A stretch of 64,000 bases of DNA, from positions 248,001-312,000 of the forward strand of contig NZ_JBHUIB010000003.1 of the NCBI RefSeq assembly GCF_042682785.1, read 5' to 3'. The notes beneath the pieces were generated by a model. The model did no database searches, was not told the DNA's origin, and worked only from the letters and a program-made list of their open reading frames with translations. The DNA comes from Thalassotalea_F euphylliae (GTDB taxonomy: Bacteria; Pseudomonadota; Gammaproteobacteria; Enterobacterales; Alteromonadaceae). Of the stretch, positions 1 to 7,386 are shown one piece after another. The position numbers and the translations under genes were made by a program. Numbering within the stretch: position 1 is the first letter of the stretch; each line of letters opens with the position of its first letter.

Positions 1-48
1 GTAATATCCGCACCCGTTGAAAGCGACACTGCTTTTAACGACAAATGT

Positions 49-125
49 CGGTGATTAGCGCAGCTTGGTAGCGCACTTGGTTTGGGTCCAAGGGGTCGTA
101 GGTTCAAATCCTACATCACCGACCA
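49..125 (+). tRNA. tRNA-Pro (anticodon TGG)
   Basis: Cloverleaf with 7-bp acceptor stem (CGGTGAT with ATCACCG), encoded CCA end, T arm GGTTCAAATCC, and a seven-base anticodon loop at 81-87 with TGG at 83-85. It is the first of four tRNA genes on this strand and is identical to the copy at 333-409. The promoter is probably upstream of, or at the edge of, the window. Confidence 0.97.
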
Positions 126-165
126 CTTTCTCTTTTCATGAGAAAGACGCACTTGTAGGTAATGT

Positions 166-242
<77 letters not shown>

Positions 243-248
243 TTCAGT

Positions 249-325
249 GGTGGCTATAGCTCAGTTGGTAGAGCCCCGGATTGTGATTCCGGTTGTCGTG
301 GGTTCAAGTCCCATTAGCCACCCCA
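249..325 (+). tRNA. tRNA-His (anticodon GTG)
   Basis: Cloverleaf with the extra G at -1 (position 249) facing the C73 discriminator (322), the identity element of histidine tRNA. Acceptor stem GTGGCTA with TAGCCAC, CCA encoded at 323-325. Anticodon GTG at 283-285. Confidence 0.96.
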
Positions 326-332
326 TCTTCGT

Positions 333-409
333 CGGTGATTAGCGCAGCTTGGTAGCGCACTTGGTTTGGGTCCAAGGGGTCGTAGGTTCAAATCCTACAT
401 CACCGACCA
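333..409 (+). tRNA. tRNA-Pro (anticodon TGG), second identical copy
   Basis: Identical over all 77 bases to 49-125, with a few identical flanking bases. The two copies flank the Arg and His genes as direct repeats. The short open frame that begins inside this gene is not a real protein. Confidence 0.97.
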
Positions 410-555
410 CTCTATTCTTCATACCTTACATTTTATGTCGTGTTTTACGATTTTTTAGTAAGATCAATAGATTAATAACCTGTCTGTTGAAACCGCACAA
501 AACCTCAATTAACTTATTGTTTTTTATATAAAATCAAAATATTTCGGCGATTAAC

Positions 556-584
556 TCGACTCTTGTAAAATCCATGGCTATAAT
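556..584 (+). promoter_or_regulatory. sigma70-type promoter of tig
   Basis: A perfect -10 TATAAT at 579-584 with a weak -35 TCGACT at 556-561 (17-bp spacer). Transcription would begin near 591, giving a 5' leader of about 150 bases that holds the folded element at 629-726. The stretch 410-555, between the last tRNA and this promoter, is AT-rich and I see no gene in it. Confidence 0.6.
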
Positions 585-628
585 TGCGCGTCATTATTTT
601 TAATCTGAACATCTTTTATTCAGGTTTT

Positions 629-726
629 TCCAAGCGCAGAACTTGATTTTTCTGGGCTTAACGCAAAATCAATTTTTGATTTCGCTTGGATAGATAGATG
701 GAAAATAAAGAGCGTAAAAAGACGCT
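629..726 (+). promoter_or_regulatory. structured 5' leader of tig mRNA (three-way junction plus hairpin)
   Basis: TCCAAGCG (629-636) pairs with CGCTTGGA (683-690), closing a junction with two arms. CAGAA (637-641) pairs with TTCTG (650-654), and AAATCAA (666-672) pairs with TTGATTT (676-682). A further hairpin, AGCGT (711-715) with ACGCT (722-726), lies just before the GAGGT Shine-Dalgarno (732-736). All pairings are perfect Watson-Crick. I know no Rfam family for a tig leader; function is inference. Confidence 0.5.
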
Positions 727-742
727 AGTTTGAGGTATATAA

Positions 743-2050
743 ATGCAAGTTTCTGTTGAGACTACACAAGGTTTGGAACGTCGTTTAACTATTTCTGTTC
801 CTGCTGAAAAAGTAGATGTTGAAGTTAAAAATCGTCTTCGTCAGTTAGCTAAGACACAACGCATCAATGGTTTCCGTCCAGGTAAAGTTCCACCATCAGT
901 TATTCAAAAGCGTTACGGTAAAGCAGTACGTGAAGAAATTACTGGTGAGCTAATGCAACGCAACTTTGTTGAAGCAATTGTTGCTGAGAAGATTAACCCT
1001 GCAGGCCGCCCTAACTTCGTAGCAAAAAGCAATGAAGATGGCCAGCCATTCGAATTCGAAGCAACTTTTGAAGTATACCCAGAAGTTGAAGTAAAGGATT
1101 TAGAGAAAATCGCTGTTGAGCGTCCAGTTGCAGAAGTGACAGACAAAGATATTGATGAAATGTTCGTAACACTTCAAAACCAGCACAAAACGTGGAAAGA
1201 AAACAAGCGTAAGACGAAGAAAGGCGACAAGCTAACTATCGACTTCCTTGGTCGCGTTGACGGTGAAGAGTTTGAAGGCGGTAAAGCTGAGAACTTTGAA
1301 CTTGAACTAGGTGCTGGCCGCATGATCCCAGGTTTCGAAAAAGAAATCACTGGCATGAAAGTAGGCGAAGAAAAAACGATTAACGTAACGTTCCCAGAAG
1401 ACTACCACGCTGAAAACCTAAAAGGTAAAGACGCTGAGTTTGATATCAAAGTGAACAAAACTGAAGGCCCAGTGCTTCCAGAAGTAGACGAAGAGTTTGC
1501 TAAACTATTTGGTGTTGAAGAAGGTGGTGTTGACGCACTTCGTGAAGAAGTAGCTAAAAACATGGGCCGTGAATTGACACAAGCAATCAAGGCTAAAACG
1601 AAAGAGCAAGTTATCGAAGGTTTACTAGAAAGCCATGAAGTAGAATTGCCAGCTGCACTAGTTGCACAAGAAGTTGACGTATTACGCCAACAAGCACTTC
1701 AACGCTTTGGTGGTCAAATGGACCCTAAAAACATGCCTCAGCTTCCAGCTGAAATGTTCGAAGAACAAGCTAAACGTCGCGTTAAAGTAGGTTTATTACT
1801 TGGTGAAGTAATCAAGCTAAACGAGCTGAAAGTAGATGAAGCTAAAGTCAATGAGCTAATCGAATCTGCAGCTTCAGCATACGAAGACCCAGCTGAAGTA
1901 ATCGAATACTACAAAACAAACAAAGAAATGAACCAACAGATGCAAAATGTTGCGCTTGAAGAGCAAGCAGTTGAGTTCGTTTTAGACAAAGCGAAAGTAA
2001 AAGACAAAAAAGCTAGCTTCAAGGACATCATGAACCCTGAAGCAAAATAA
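743..2050 (+). CDS. tig: trigger factor, ribosome-associated chaperone and prolyl isomerase
   Basis: Cytosolic chaperone that docks beside the ribosomal exit tunnel and receives nascent chains; it also has peptidyl-prolyl isomerase activity. The 435-residue product carries the ribosome-binding loop GFRPGKVP at residues 43-50, an FKBP-type domain at about 155-250 and a long helical C-terminal domain. Length is normal for the family (E. coli 432). ATG follows GAGGT (732-736) at six bases. It heads the conserved order tig-clpP-clpX-lon-hupB-ppiD. Expression probably starts at the 556-584 promoter, and a terminator at 2085-2121 separates it from clpP. Confidence 0.98.
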   Translation: MQVSVETTQGLERRLTISVPAEKVDVEVKNRLRQLAKTQRINGFRPGKVPPSVIQKRYGKAVREEITGELMQRNFVEAIVAEKINPAGRPNFVAKSNEDGQPFEFEATFEVYPEVEVKDLEKIAVERPVAEVTDKDIDEMFVTLQNQHKTWKENKRKTKKGDKLTIDFLGRVDGEEFEGGKAENFELELGAGRMIPGFEKEITGMKVGEEKTINVTFPEDYHAENLKGKDAEFDIKVNKTEGPVLPEVDEEFAKLFGVEEGGVDALREEVAKNMGRELTQAIKAKTKEQVIEGLLESHEVELPAALVAQEVDVLRQQALQRFGGQMDPKNMPQLPAEMFEEQAKRRVKVGLLLGEVIKLNELKVDEAKVNELIESAASAYEDPAEVIEYYKTNKEMNQQMQNVALEEQAVEFVLDKAKVKDKKASFKDIMNPEAK

Positions 2051-2059
2051 GCTTTTTCG

Positions 2060-2088
2060 TTGACAATACGCTAAGCAATAGCTTAAAT
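2060..2088 (+). promoter_or_regulatory. candidate clpP promoter inside the tig terminator region
   Basis: Perfect -35 TTGACA at 2060-2065 and -10-like TTAAAT at 2083-2088, spacer 17. The predicted start near 2095 lies within the 5' arm of the terminator stem, so clpP transcripts would lack most of that arm and escape termination. Confidence 0.4.
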
Positions 2089-2121
2089 GGCTTGTATGGA
2101 ATCATATGAGCCATTTTTTTT
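2085..2121 (+). terminator. intrinsic terminator after tig
   Basis: AAATGGCT (2085-2092) pairs with AGCCATTT (2109-2116). The stem continues inward through TGTATG/CATATG with G-U pairs to a GAAT loop, and a run of T follows (2114-2121). The ATG at 2106, the first possible clpP start, lies inside the 3' arm. Confidence 0.85.
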
Positions 2122-2138
2122 ATACTAAGGAAAATCTG

Positions 2139-2777
2139 TTGTTTAATTCTCATCTAAACTCTTCCGATTCAGGCAACATCATCGAAAACGCTTTAGTCCC
2201 TATGGTAGTAGAACAAACTGCTAAGGGTGAGCGTTCTTACGATATCTATTCTCGTCTGTTAAAAGAGCGCGTTATTTTCCTGTGTGGTCAAGTAGAAGAT
2301 CACATGGCAAACCTTATTGTTGCTCAAATGTTATTTCTTGAATCAGAGAGCCCAGAAAAAGATATCTTCTTATACATCAACTCTCCGGGCGGCTCTGTAA
2401 CAGCAGGTCTAGCAATTTATGACACGATGCAGTTTATCAAGCCTAACATTAGTACTGTATGTATTGGTCAAGCCGCGAGTATGGGCGCATTTTTGTTATC
2501 TGGTGGTGAAAAAGGTAAGCGCTACTGTTTGCCAAATTCACGTGTGATGATTCATCAACCATTGGGTGGTTTCCAAGGCCAAGCGTCTGATTTCGAAATT
2601 CACGCAAAAGAAATATTGTACATAAAAGAAAAACTAAACCGTTTAATGGCTGATCATACAGGCCAACCGTACGACCAAGTAGCGCAAGATACAGACCGCG
2701 ATAACTTCCTAAGTGCAGAACAAGCGGTTGAATATGGATTAGTTGACGCCATATTAAATCAAAGAGCGGACAAATAA
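2139..2777 (+). CDS. clpP: ATP-dependent Clp protease proteolytic subunit ClpP
   Basis: Serine peptidase that forms the double-heptamer chamber fed by ClpX. The sequence matches E. coli ClpP closely. The catalytic triad is Ser in GQAASMGAFL (residue 114 from this start), His in VMIHQPLGG (139) and Asp in DTDRDN (188). I chose the TTG at 2139 because AAGGA (2127-2131) precedes it at seven bases and it gives 212 residues, near the usual 207. The in-frame ATG at 2106 adds 11 residues but lies inside the tig terminator stem and has no clear ribosome site. clpX follows 73 bases later. Confidence 0.93.
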   Translation: MFNSHLNSSDSGNIIENALVPMVVEQTAKGERSYDIYSRLLKERVIFLCGQVEDHMANLIVAQMLFLESESPEKDIFLYINSPGGSVTAGLAIYDTMQFIKPNISTVCIGQAASMGAFLLSGGEKGKRYCLPNSRVMIHQPLGGFQGQASDFEIHAKEILYIKEKLNRLMADHTGQPYDQVAQDTDRDNFLSAEQAVEYGLVDAILNQRADK

Positions 2778-2850
2778 GATTGTTATCCGCTTAATTTGTG
2801 AAATACTTATTTGTATACCGTATAAAAGAATTCAAGATTAGAGGTACCGT

Positions 2851-4131
2851 ATGACCGATATTAAAAAAGGTGACGGTGATAGCGGCAAGTTACTGTATTG
2901 CTCGTTTTGTGGCAAAAGCCAACACGAAGTACGCAAGTTAATAGCAGGCCCATCAGTTTTTATTTGTGATGAGTGTGTTGAGCTTTGTAACGATATTATC
3001 CGCGAAGAAATTAAAGAGATTGCGCCGAAACAGGATAAAGAAGCACTGCCTTCACCTGTCGATATTCGAGCGAGTCTAGATGACTACGTTATTGGTCAAG
3101 AGCACGCGAAAAAAGTGTTGGCTGTTGCTGTTTATAATCATTACAAGCGTTTGCGTAATGGTGACTCTCACAATGGTGTAGAGTTGAGCAAAAGTAACAT
3201 CTTGCTTATTGGTCCTACAGGTAGTGGTAAAACATTACTAGCAGAGACGCTAGCACGCCTATTGGATGTGCCATTTACTATGGCCGATGCAACAACGTTA
3301 ACTGAAGCTGGTTACGTTGGTGAAGATGTAGAAAATATAATTCAGAAGCTTCTACAAAAGTGTGACTATGACGTAGAAAAAGCACAACGTGGTATTGTTT
3401 ATATCGACGAAATTGACAAAATTTCTCGTAAGTCAGATAACCCGTCAATTACTCGCGATGTTTCTGGTGAAGGTGTGCAACAAGCACTGTTGAAGTTAAT
3501 CGAAGGTACGATTGCTTCAGTACCGCCGCAAGGTGGTCGTAAGCATCCGCAACAGGAATTTTTACAAGTAGATACGTCTAAGATTTTGTTTATTTGTGGT
3601 GGGGCTTTTGCTGGCCTTGATAAAGTCATTGAACAACGTTGTGAGACAGGTACGGGCATTGGCTTTGGTGCTGAAGTGCGAAGTAAAGACGAAGATAAGT
3701 CGTTAACCGAGCGTTTCCAAGAAGTCGAGCCTGAAGATCTGGTTAAATATGGTTTAATTCCTGAGTTCATTGGTCGACTGCCAGTGGTGGCGACATTAAG
3801 TGAGCTTGATGAAGATGCATTAATACAAATTCTCCAAGAACCAAAGAATGCTTTAACGAAACAGTTCATGGCATTGTTTGATATGGAAGAGGTTGAGCTA
3901 GAATTCCGTGAAGATGCCCTTAAAGCCATCGCAAATAAAGCTATGGTTCGAAAAACAGGTGCACGTGGTCTTCGCTCAATTGTTGAGGGGGTGTTGCTTG
4001 ATACTATGTACGAGCTCCCTTCGATGGAAAATGCTGCAAAGGTTGTTGTCGATGAAACTGTCATTACAGGTGAATCAAAACCGATAATTATTTATGAGTC
4101 TCAGCAAGACCAAGCAGCTTCTGATAGCTAA
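2851..4131 (+). CDS. clpX: ClpX, ATP-dependent unfoldase subunit of ClpXP
   Basis: AAA+ unfoldase that recognises tagged proteins and threads them into ClpP. The N-terminal zinc-binding domain has C17, C20, C39 and C42. Walker A GPTGSGKT is at residues 121-128, and Walker B/sensor sequence IDEIDKIS and the ClpP-contacting IGF-type loop region (GTGIGFGAEV) are present. At 426 residues it is full length (E. coli 424). AGAGG precedes the ATG. It lies downstream of clpP on the same strand and ends at a strong terminator (4134-4161), so lon is a separate unit. Confidence 0.98.
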   Translation: MTDIKKGDGDSGKLLYCSFCGKSQHEVRKLIAGPSVFICDECVELCNDIIREEIKEIAPKQDKEALPSPVDIRASLDDYVIGQEHAKKVLAVAVYNHYKRLRNGDSHNGVELSKSNILLIGPTGSGKTLLAETLARLLDVPFTMADATTLTEAGYVGEDVENIIQKLLQKCDYDVEKAQRGIVYIDEIDKISRKSDNPSITRDVSGEGVQQALLKLIEGTIASVPPQGGRKHPQQEFLQVDTSKILFICGGAFAGLDKVIEQRCETGTGIGFGAEVRSKDEDKSLTERFQEVEPEDLVKYGLIPEFIGRLPVVATLSELDEDALIQILQEPKNALTKQFMALFDMEEVELEFREDALKAIANKAMVRKTGARGLRSIVEGVLLDTMYELPSMENAAKVVVDETVITGESKPIIIYESQQDQAASDS

Positions 4132-4133
4132 AT

Positions 4134-4161
4134 AAAAAAAGAGCCGAAAGGCTCTTTTTTT
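4134..4161 (+). terminator. intrinsic terminator after clpX
   Basis: GAGCC-GAAA-GGCTC stem-loop, flanked by A-run and T-run that extend the stem and provide the U tract. It starts three bases after the clpX stop codon. Confidence 0.93.
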
Positions 4162-4170
4162 ATTTCCTCC

Positions 4171-4198
4171 GTTGAAAGTTATTTGAATATCCCCATAT
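4171..4198 (+). promoter_or_regulatory. heat-shock (sigma32-type) promoter of lon
   Basis: GTTGAAA (4171-4177) and CCCCATAT (4191-4198) are separated by 13 bases. This matches the sigma32 consensus CTTGAAA-N13/14-CCCCATNT with one mismatch. It lies about 90 bases upstream of lon, a known heat-shock regulon member in E. coli. Confidence 0.8.
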
Positions 4199-4289
4199 AC
4201 TTTTTAACAAAAGCATTTAACCTGTGAAAAGTAGGGCGAGTTCTCATTATTTTCGCCACTGTTCTTCTTATTTTTCAAGAGAGTAATCT

Positions 4290-6641
4290 ATGACCGATGA
4301 ATTAACTGGTGTAGTAGAAGTTCCAGTATTAGCGTTGCGCGATGTTGTGGTGTACCCACAAATGGTAATCCCTTTGTTTGTTGGTCGAGAGAAGTCTATC
4401 CGCAGCTTAGACATTGCGATGGAAAGCGATAAGCAAGTATTTTTGGTTGCGCAAAAAGATGCCGCTGTAGACGACCCAACAGAAAACGACGTGTATAAAA
4501 CAGGGACGGTAGCATCAATTCTGCAAATGTTAAAACTGCCTGATGGCACAGTGAAGGTATTGGTTGAAGGTGTTAAACGTGCTTCTATCAAACAATTCGT
4601 CAATACAGAAGAGTACTTTACCGCAGATATCGAATATATCGCTTCGGAGCAGGTTGATAATGACAGTAGCGATGTACTTGTTCGTTCTGCCATCTCACAG
4701 TTTGAAGGTTATGTAAAATTAAACAAAAAAATTCCACCAGAGGTACTTACCTCTCTATCAGGTATCGAGGACCCAGAACAGCTCGCTGATACCATGGCTG
4801 CGCATATGCCGCTTAAACTTAATGATAAGCAAAAAGTATTAGAGACTAACAATATTGCTGAACGTCTTGAGTACTTAATGGCATTGATGGAAGGTGAAAT
4901 TGACTTACTGCAAGTCGAGAAAAAAATTCGTACGCGCGTTAAAAAACAAATGGAAAAAAGCCAGCGCGAATACTATTTGAATGAGCAAATGAAAGCTATT
5001 CAAAAAGAGCTGGGTGAAATGGATGATGTGCCAGATGAAGCGGAGCAAACCCTCAAGCGCATCGAAGAAGCACAAATGCCGAAAGAAGCCAAAGATAAAA
5101 CGATGGCTGAATTCCAAAAGCTGAAAATGATGTCGAGTATGTCTGCAGAAGCTACTGTTGTGCGCAGCTACATTGACTGGATGTGTAATGTTCCTTGGAA
5201 AAAACGCAGCAAGCTTAAAAAGAATCTAGCGCTTGCAGAAGAGGTACTTGAGAAAGATCATTACGGGTTAGACAAGGTCAAAGAGCGCATCTTAGAGTAC
5301 TTAGCGGTTCAACAACGTGTCAGCAAACTTAAAGGTCCTATTCTTTGTTTAGTTGGTCCTCCTGGGGTTGGTAAAACGTCACTTGGTCAATCGATAGCTA
5401 AAGCAACGGGTCGTAAATATGTGCGTATGGCATTAGGTGGTGTACGTGACGAAGCTGAGATTCGCGGGCATCGTCGTACGTATATTGGTAGCTTGCCAGG
5501 TAAACTCATCCAGAAAATCGCAAAAGTTGGTGTAAAAAACCCGTTGTTCTTGCTTGATGAAATCGACAAGATGGCTTCTGACATGCGCGGTGATCCAGCG
5601 TCAGCGTTGCTTGAAGTATTAGACCCTGAGCAAAATACAAGTTTCAACGACCATTACCTTGAAGTGGATTACGACTTATCTGATGTAATGTTCGTTGCAA
5701 CGTCGAACAGTATGGACATTCCTGGCCCACTATTGGACCGAATGGAAGTTATTCGCTTATCCGGTTATACCGAAGATGAAAAGCTCAATATTGCGAAGCG
5801 TCATTTAGTACCAAAGCAAATTGAACGAAATGGCTTAAAAGCGAAAGAGATTGATATCCAAGATAGCGCCATTGTCGGCATTATCCGCTATTACACGAGG
5901 GAAGCTGGTGTTCGTAGCTTAGAACGAGAAGTGTCAAAGCTGTGTCGAAAAGTCGTGAAAGAAATTCTATTGAATAAAGGCACCAATCAGGTCGTTATTT
6001 CTGATGAGAACCTAAGTGAGTTTTTAGGTGTACAACGTTTTGACTATGGTAAGGCTGACGATCAAAATCGAATAGGTTTAGTTACTGGTTTGGCATGGAC
6101 ACAAGTCGGCGGTGATTTGCTGACAATAGAAACGGCGTCAAATGTTGGTAAAGGTAAGTTAACTTATACCGGCTCGTTAGGCGATGTGATGCAAGAATCT
6201 ATTCAAGCGGCAATGACTGTTGTAAGAAGTCGTGCAGAAAAGTTACGTATCAACGAAGACTTCTACGAGAAGCGTGACATTCATGTGCACGTGCCTGAAG
6301 GTGCAACACCAAAAGATGGCCCGAGTGCCGGTATAGGTATGTGTACCGCTTTAGTGTCGAGCTTAACAGGTAATCCAGTTAAAGCCGATGTTGCTATGAC
6401 GGGCGAAATCACGCTACGCGGTGAAGTGTTGGCGATAGGTGGATTAAAAGAGAAGCTACTAGCTGCGCATCGCGGTGGCATTAAGACTGTTGTTATTCCA
6501 AAAGATAACGAACGTGACTTGAAAGAAATCCCAGATAATGTGAAACAGGACCTATCAATTCACCCTGTGAAGTGGATTGATGAGGTGCTTGAATTAGCGT
6601 TGGAACACCCAGTCGAAAAGTGGCAAGTTGGTGAAAAATAG
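4290..6641 (+). CDS. lon: Lon, ATP-dependent serine protease
   Basis: Soluble AAA+ protease that degrades misfolded and regulatory proteins. The order is an N-terminal substrate-binding domain (1 to about 200), a coiled-coil (about 205-310), AAA+ domain with Walker A GPPGVGKT at 356-363 and Walker B FLLDEIDKM, and the C-terminal peptidase domain with catalytic Ser in PKDGPSAG and Lys in GLKEKLLAAHRGG. The 783 residues match E. coli Lon (784). ATG follows AGAGAG. Heat-shock control is indicated by the promoter at 4171-4198. No clear terminator follows before hupB. Confidence 0.98.
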   Translation: MTDELTGVVEVPVLALRDVVVYPQMVIPLFVGREKSIRSLDIAMESDKQVFLVAQKDAAVDDPTENDVYKTGTVASILQMLKLPDGTVKVLVEGVKRASIKQFVNTEEYFTADIEYIASEQVDNDSSDVLVRSAISQFEGYVKLNKKIPPEVLTSLSGIEDPEQLADTMAAHMPLKLNDKQKVLETNNIAERLEYLMALMEGEIDLLQVEKKIRTRVKKQMEKSQREYYLNEQMKAIQKELGEMDDVPDEAEQTLKRIEEAQMPKEAKDKTMAEFQKLKMMSSMSAEATVVRSYIDWMCNVPWKKRSKLKKNLALAEEVLEKDHYGLDKVKERILEYLAVQQRVSKLKGPILCLVGPPGVGKTSLGQSIAKATGRKYVRMALGGVRDEAEIRGHRRTYIGSLPGKLIQKIAKVGVKNPLFLLDEIDKMASDMRGDPASALLEVLDPEQNTSFNDHYLEVDYDLSDVMFVATSNSMDIPGPLLDRMEVIRLSGYTEDEKLNIAKRHLVPKQIERNGLKAKEIDIQDSAIVGIIRYYTREAGVRSLEREVSKLCRKVVKEILLNKGTNQVVISDENLSEFLGVQRFDYGKADDQNRIGLVTGLAWTQVGGDLLTIETASNVGKGKLTYTGSLGDVMQESIQAAMTVVRSRAEKLRINEDFYEKRDIHVHVPEGATPKDGPSAGIGMCTALVSSLTGNPVKADVAMTGEITLRGEVLAIGGLKEKLLAAHRGGIKTVVIPKDNERDLKEIPDNVKQDLSIHPVKWIDEVLELALEHPVEKWQVGEK

Positions 6642-6835
6642 AGCGTTGTAGCTGTTTTCATAGGCTGGAAAGCGAAAAAAGTGCAAAAAAATAGGAAAAA
6701 ATTGCAAATATCGCTTTTCAAACGCTGAAAACGTGGTAAGTTAAAGACGCTGATAGCGCTAGACCTCAATATTGACGGGGTCTTAGTGGAAGATAATAAG
6801 AAAATTATCTAAACATTTTTTCTTTAACTCAGTGC

Positions 6836-6864
6836 TTGATGTTCAAAAAGAAGCTTGTTATAAA
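6836..6864 (+). promoter_or_regulatory. sigma70-type promoter of hupB
   Basis: TTGATG at 6836-6841 and TATAAA at 6859-6864, spacer 17, about 65 bases upstream of the hupB start. The rest of the 288-base lon-hupB gap is AT-rich, with a possible hairpin (AGACC with GGTCT, about 6760-6785) and no gene. Confidence 0.6.
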
Positions 6865-6929
6865 AGTCTCTGCAGGACGCTAAAAACAAAAGATAGCGCT
6901 GAATAATAACAATTGAAGGGGAAGACACT

Positions 6930-7202
6930 GTGAATAAGTCTCAACTAATCGAGAAAATTGCTGCTGGTGCAGACATCTCTAAAGCTGCTGCAGGCCGTGC
7001 ATTAGATTCATTTATCGAAGCGGTTACTGAAGAATTAAAATCTGGTGAGCAAGTTGCTCTTGTAGGTTTTGGTACTTTCTCAGTTCGTGACCGTGCTGCT
7101 CGTACTGGCCGTAACCCACAAACTGGCGCAACTATCGAAATCGCTGCGGCTAAAATTCCTTCTTTCAAAGCTGGTAAAGCTTTAAAAGACGCATGTAACT
7201 AA
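6930..7202 (+). CDS. hupB: HU-beta, nucleoid DNA-binding protein
   Basis: Small histone-like protein that bends and compacts DNA as a dimer. The 90 residues start MNKSQLIEKIA and include the HU/IHF signature GFGTFSVRDRAARTGRNPQTG (about residues 47-67, the DNA-binding arm). The start is GTG at 6930, preceded by a strong GAAGGGGA. It follows lon, as in many gammaproteobacteria, and has its own promoter and terminator. Confidence 0.97.
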   Translation: MNKSQLIEKIAAGADISKAAAGRALDSFIEAVTEELKSGEQVALVGFGTFSVRDRAARTGRNPQTGATIEIAAAKIPSFKAGKALKDACN

Positions 7203-7226
7203 TCACAGTTCCATTCGTAGAATTTC

Positions 7227-7252
7227 AAAGACCACCTTATGGTGGTCTTTTT
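7227..7252 (+). terminator. intrinsic terminator after hupB
   Basis: AAAGACCACC-TTAT-GGTGGTCTTT followed by T residues: ten perfect base pairs, 24 bases after the hupB stop. Confidence 0.93.
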
Positions 7253-7386
7253 GTTTCTACGGTTCTGTTTTTGTCTATTCCTAAGACATATTTGTCGCAA
7301 ATTCCGTTGATGTTACTTCAAGCATAGCGTCGCTTCTGATAGAATCGCGCAAGCAAAAAATACACTGAAGTGTTGAAGAGAAAAAG

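Noticed and set aside
349..531. 60-residue open frame starting inside the second tRNA-Pro
   Set aside because: It overlaps the tRNA gene, has no ribosome site and no recognisable product.
3399..4064. 221-residue open frame antisense to clpX
   Set aside because: It is a shadow of clpX codon use, Ser-rich with no domain, and has no ribosome site.
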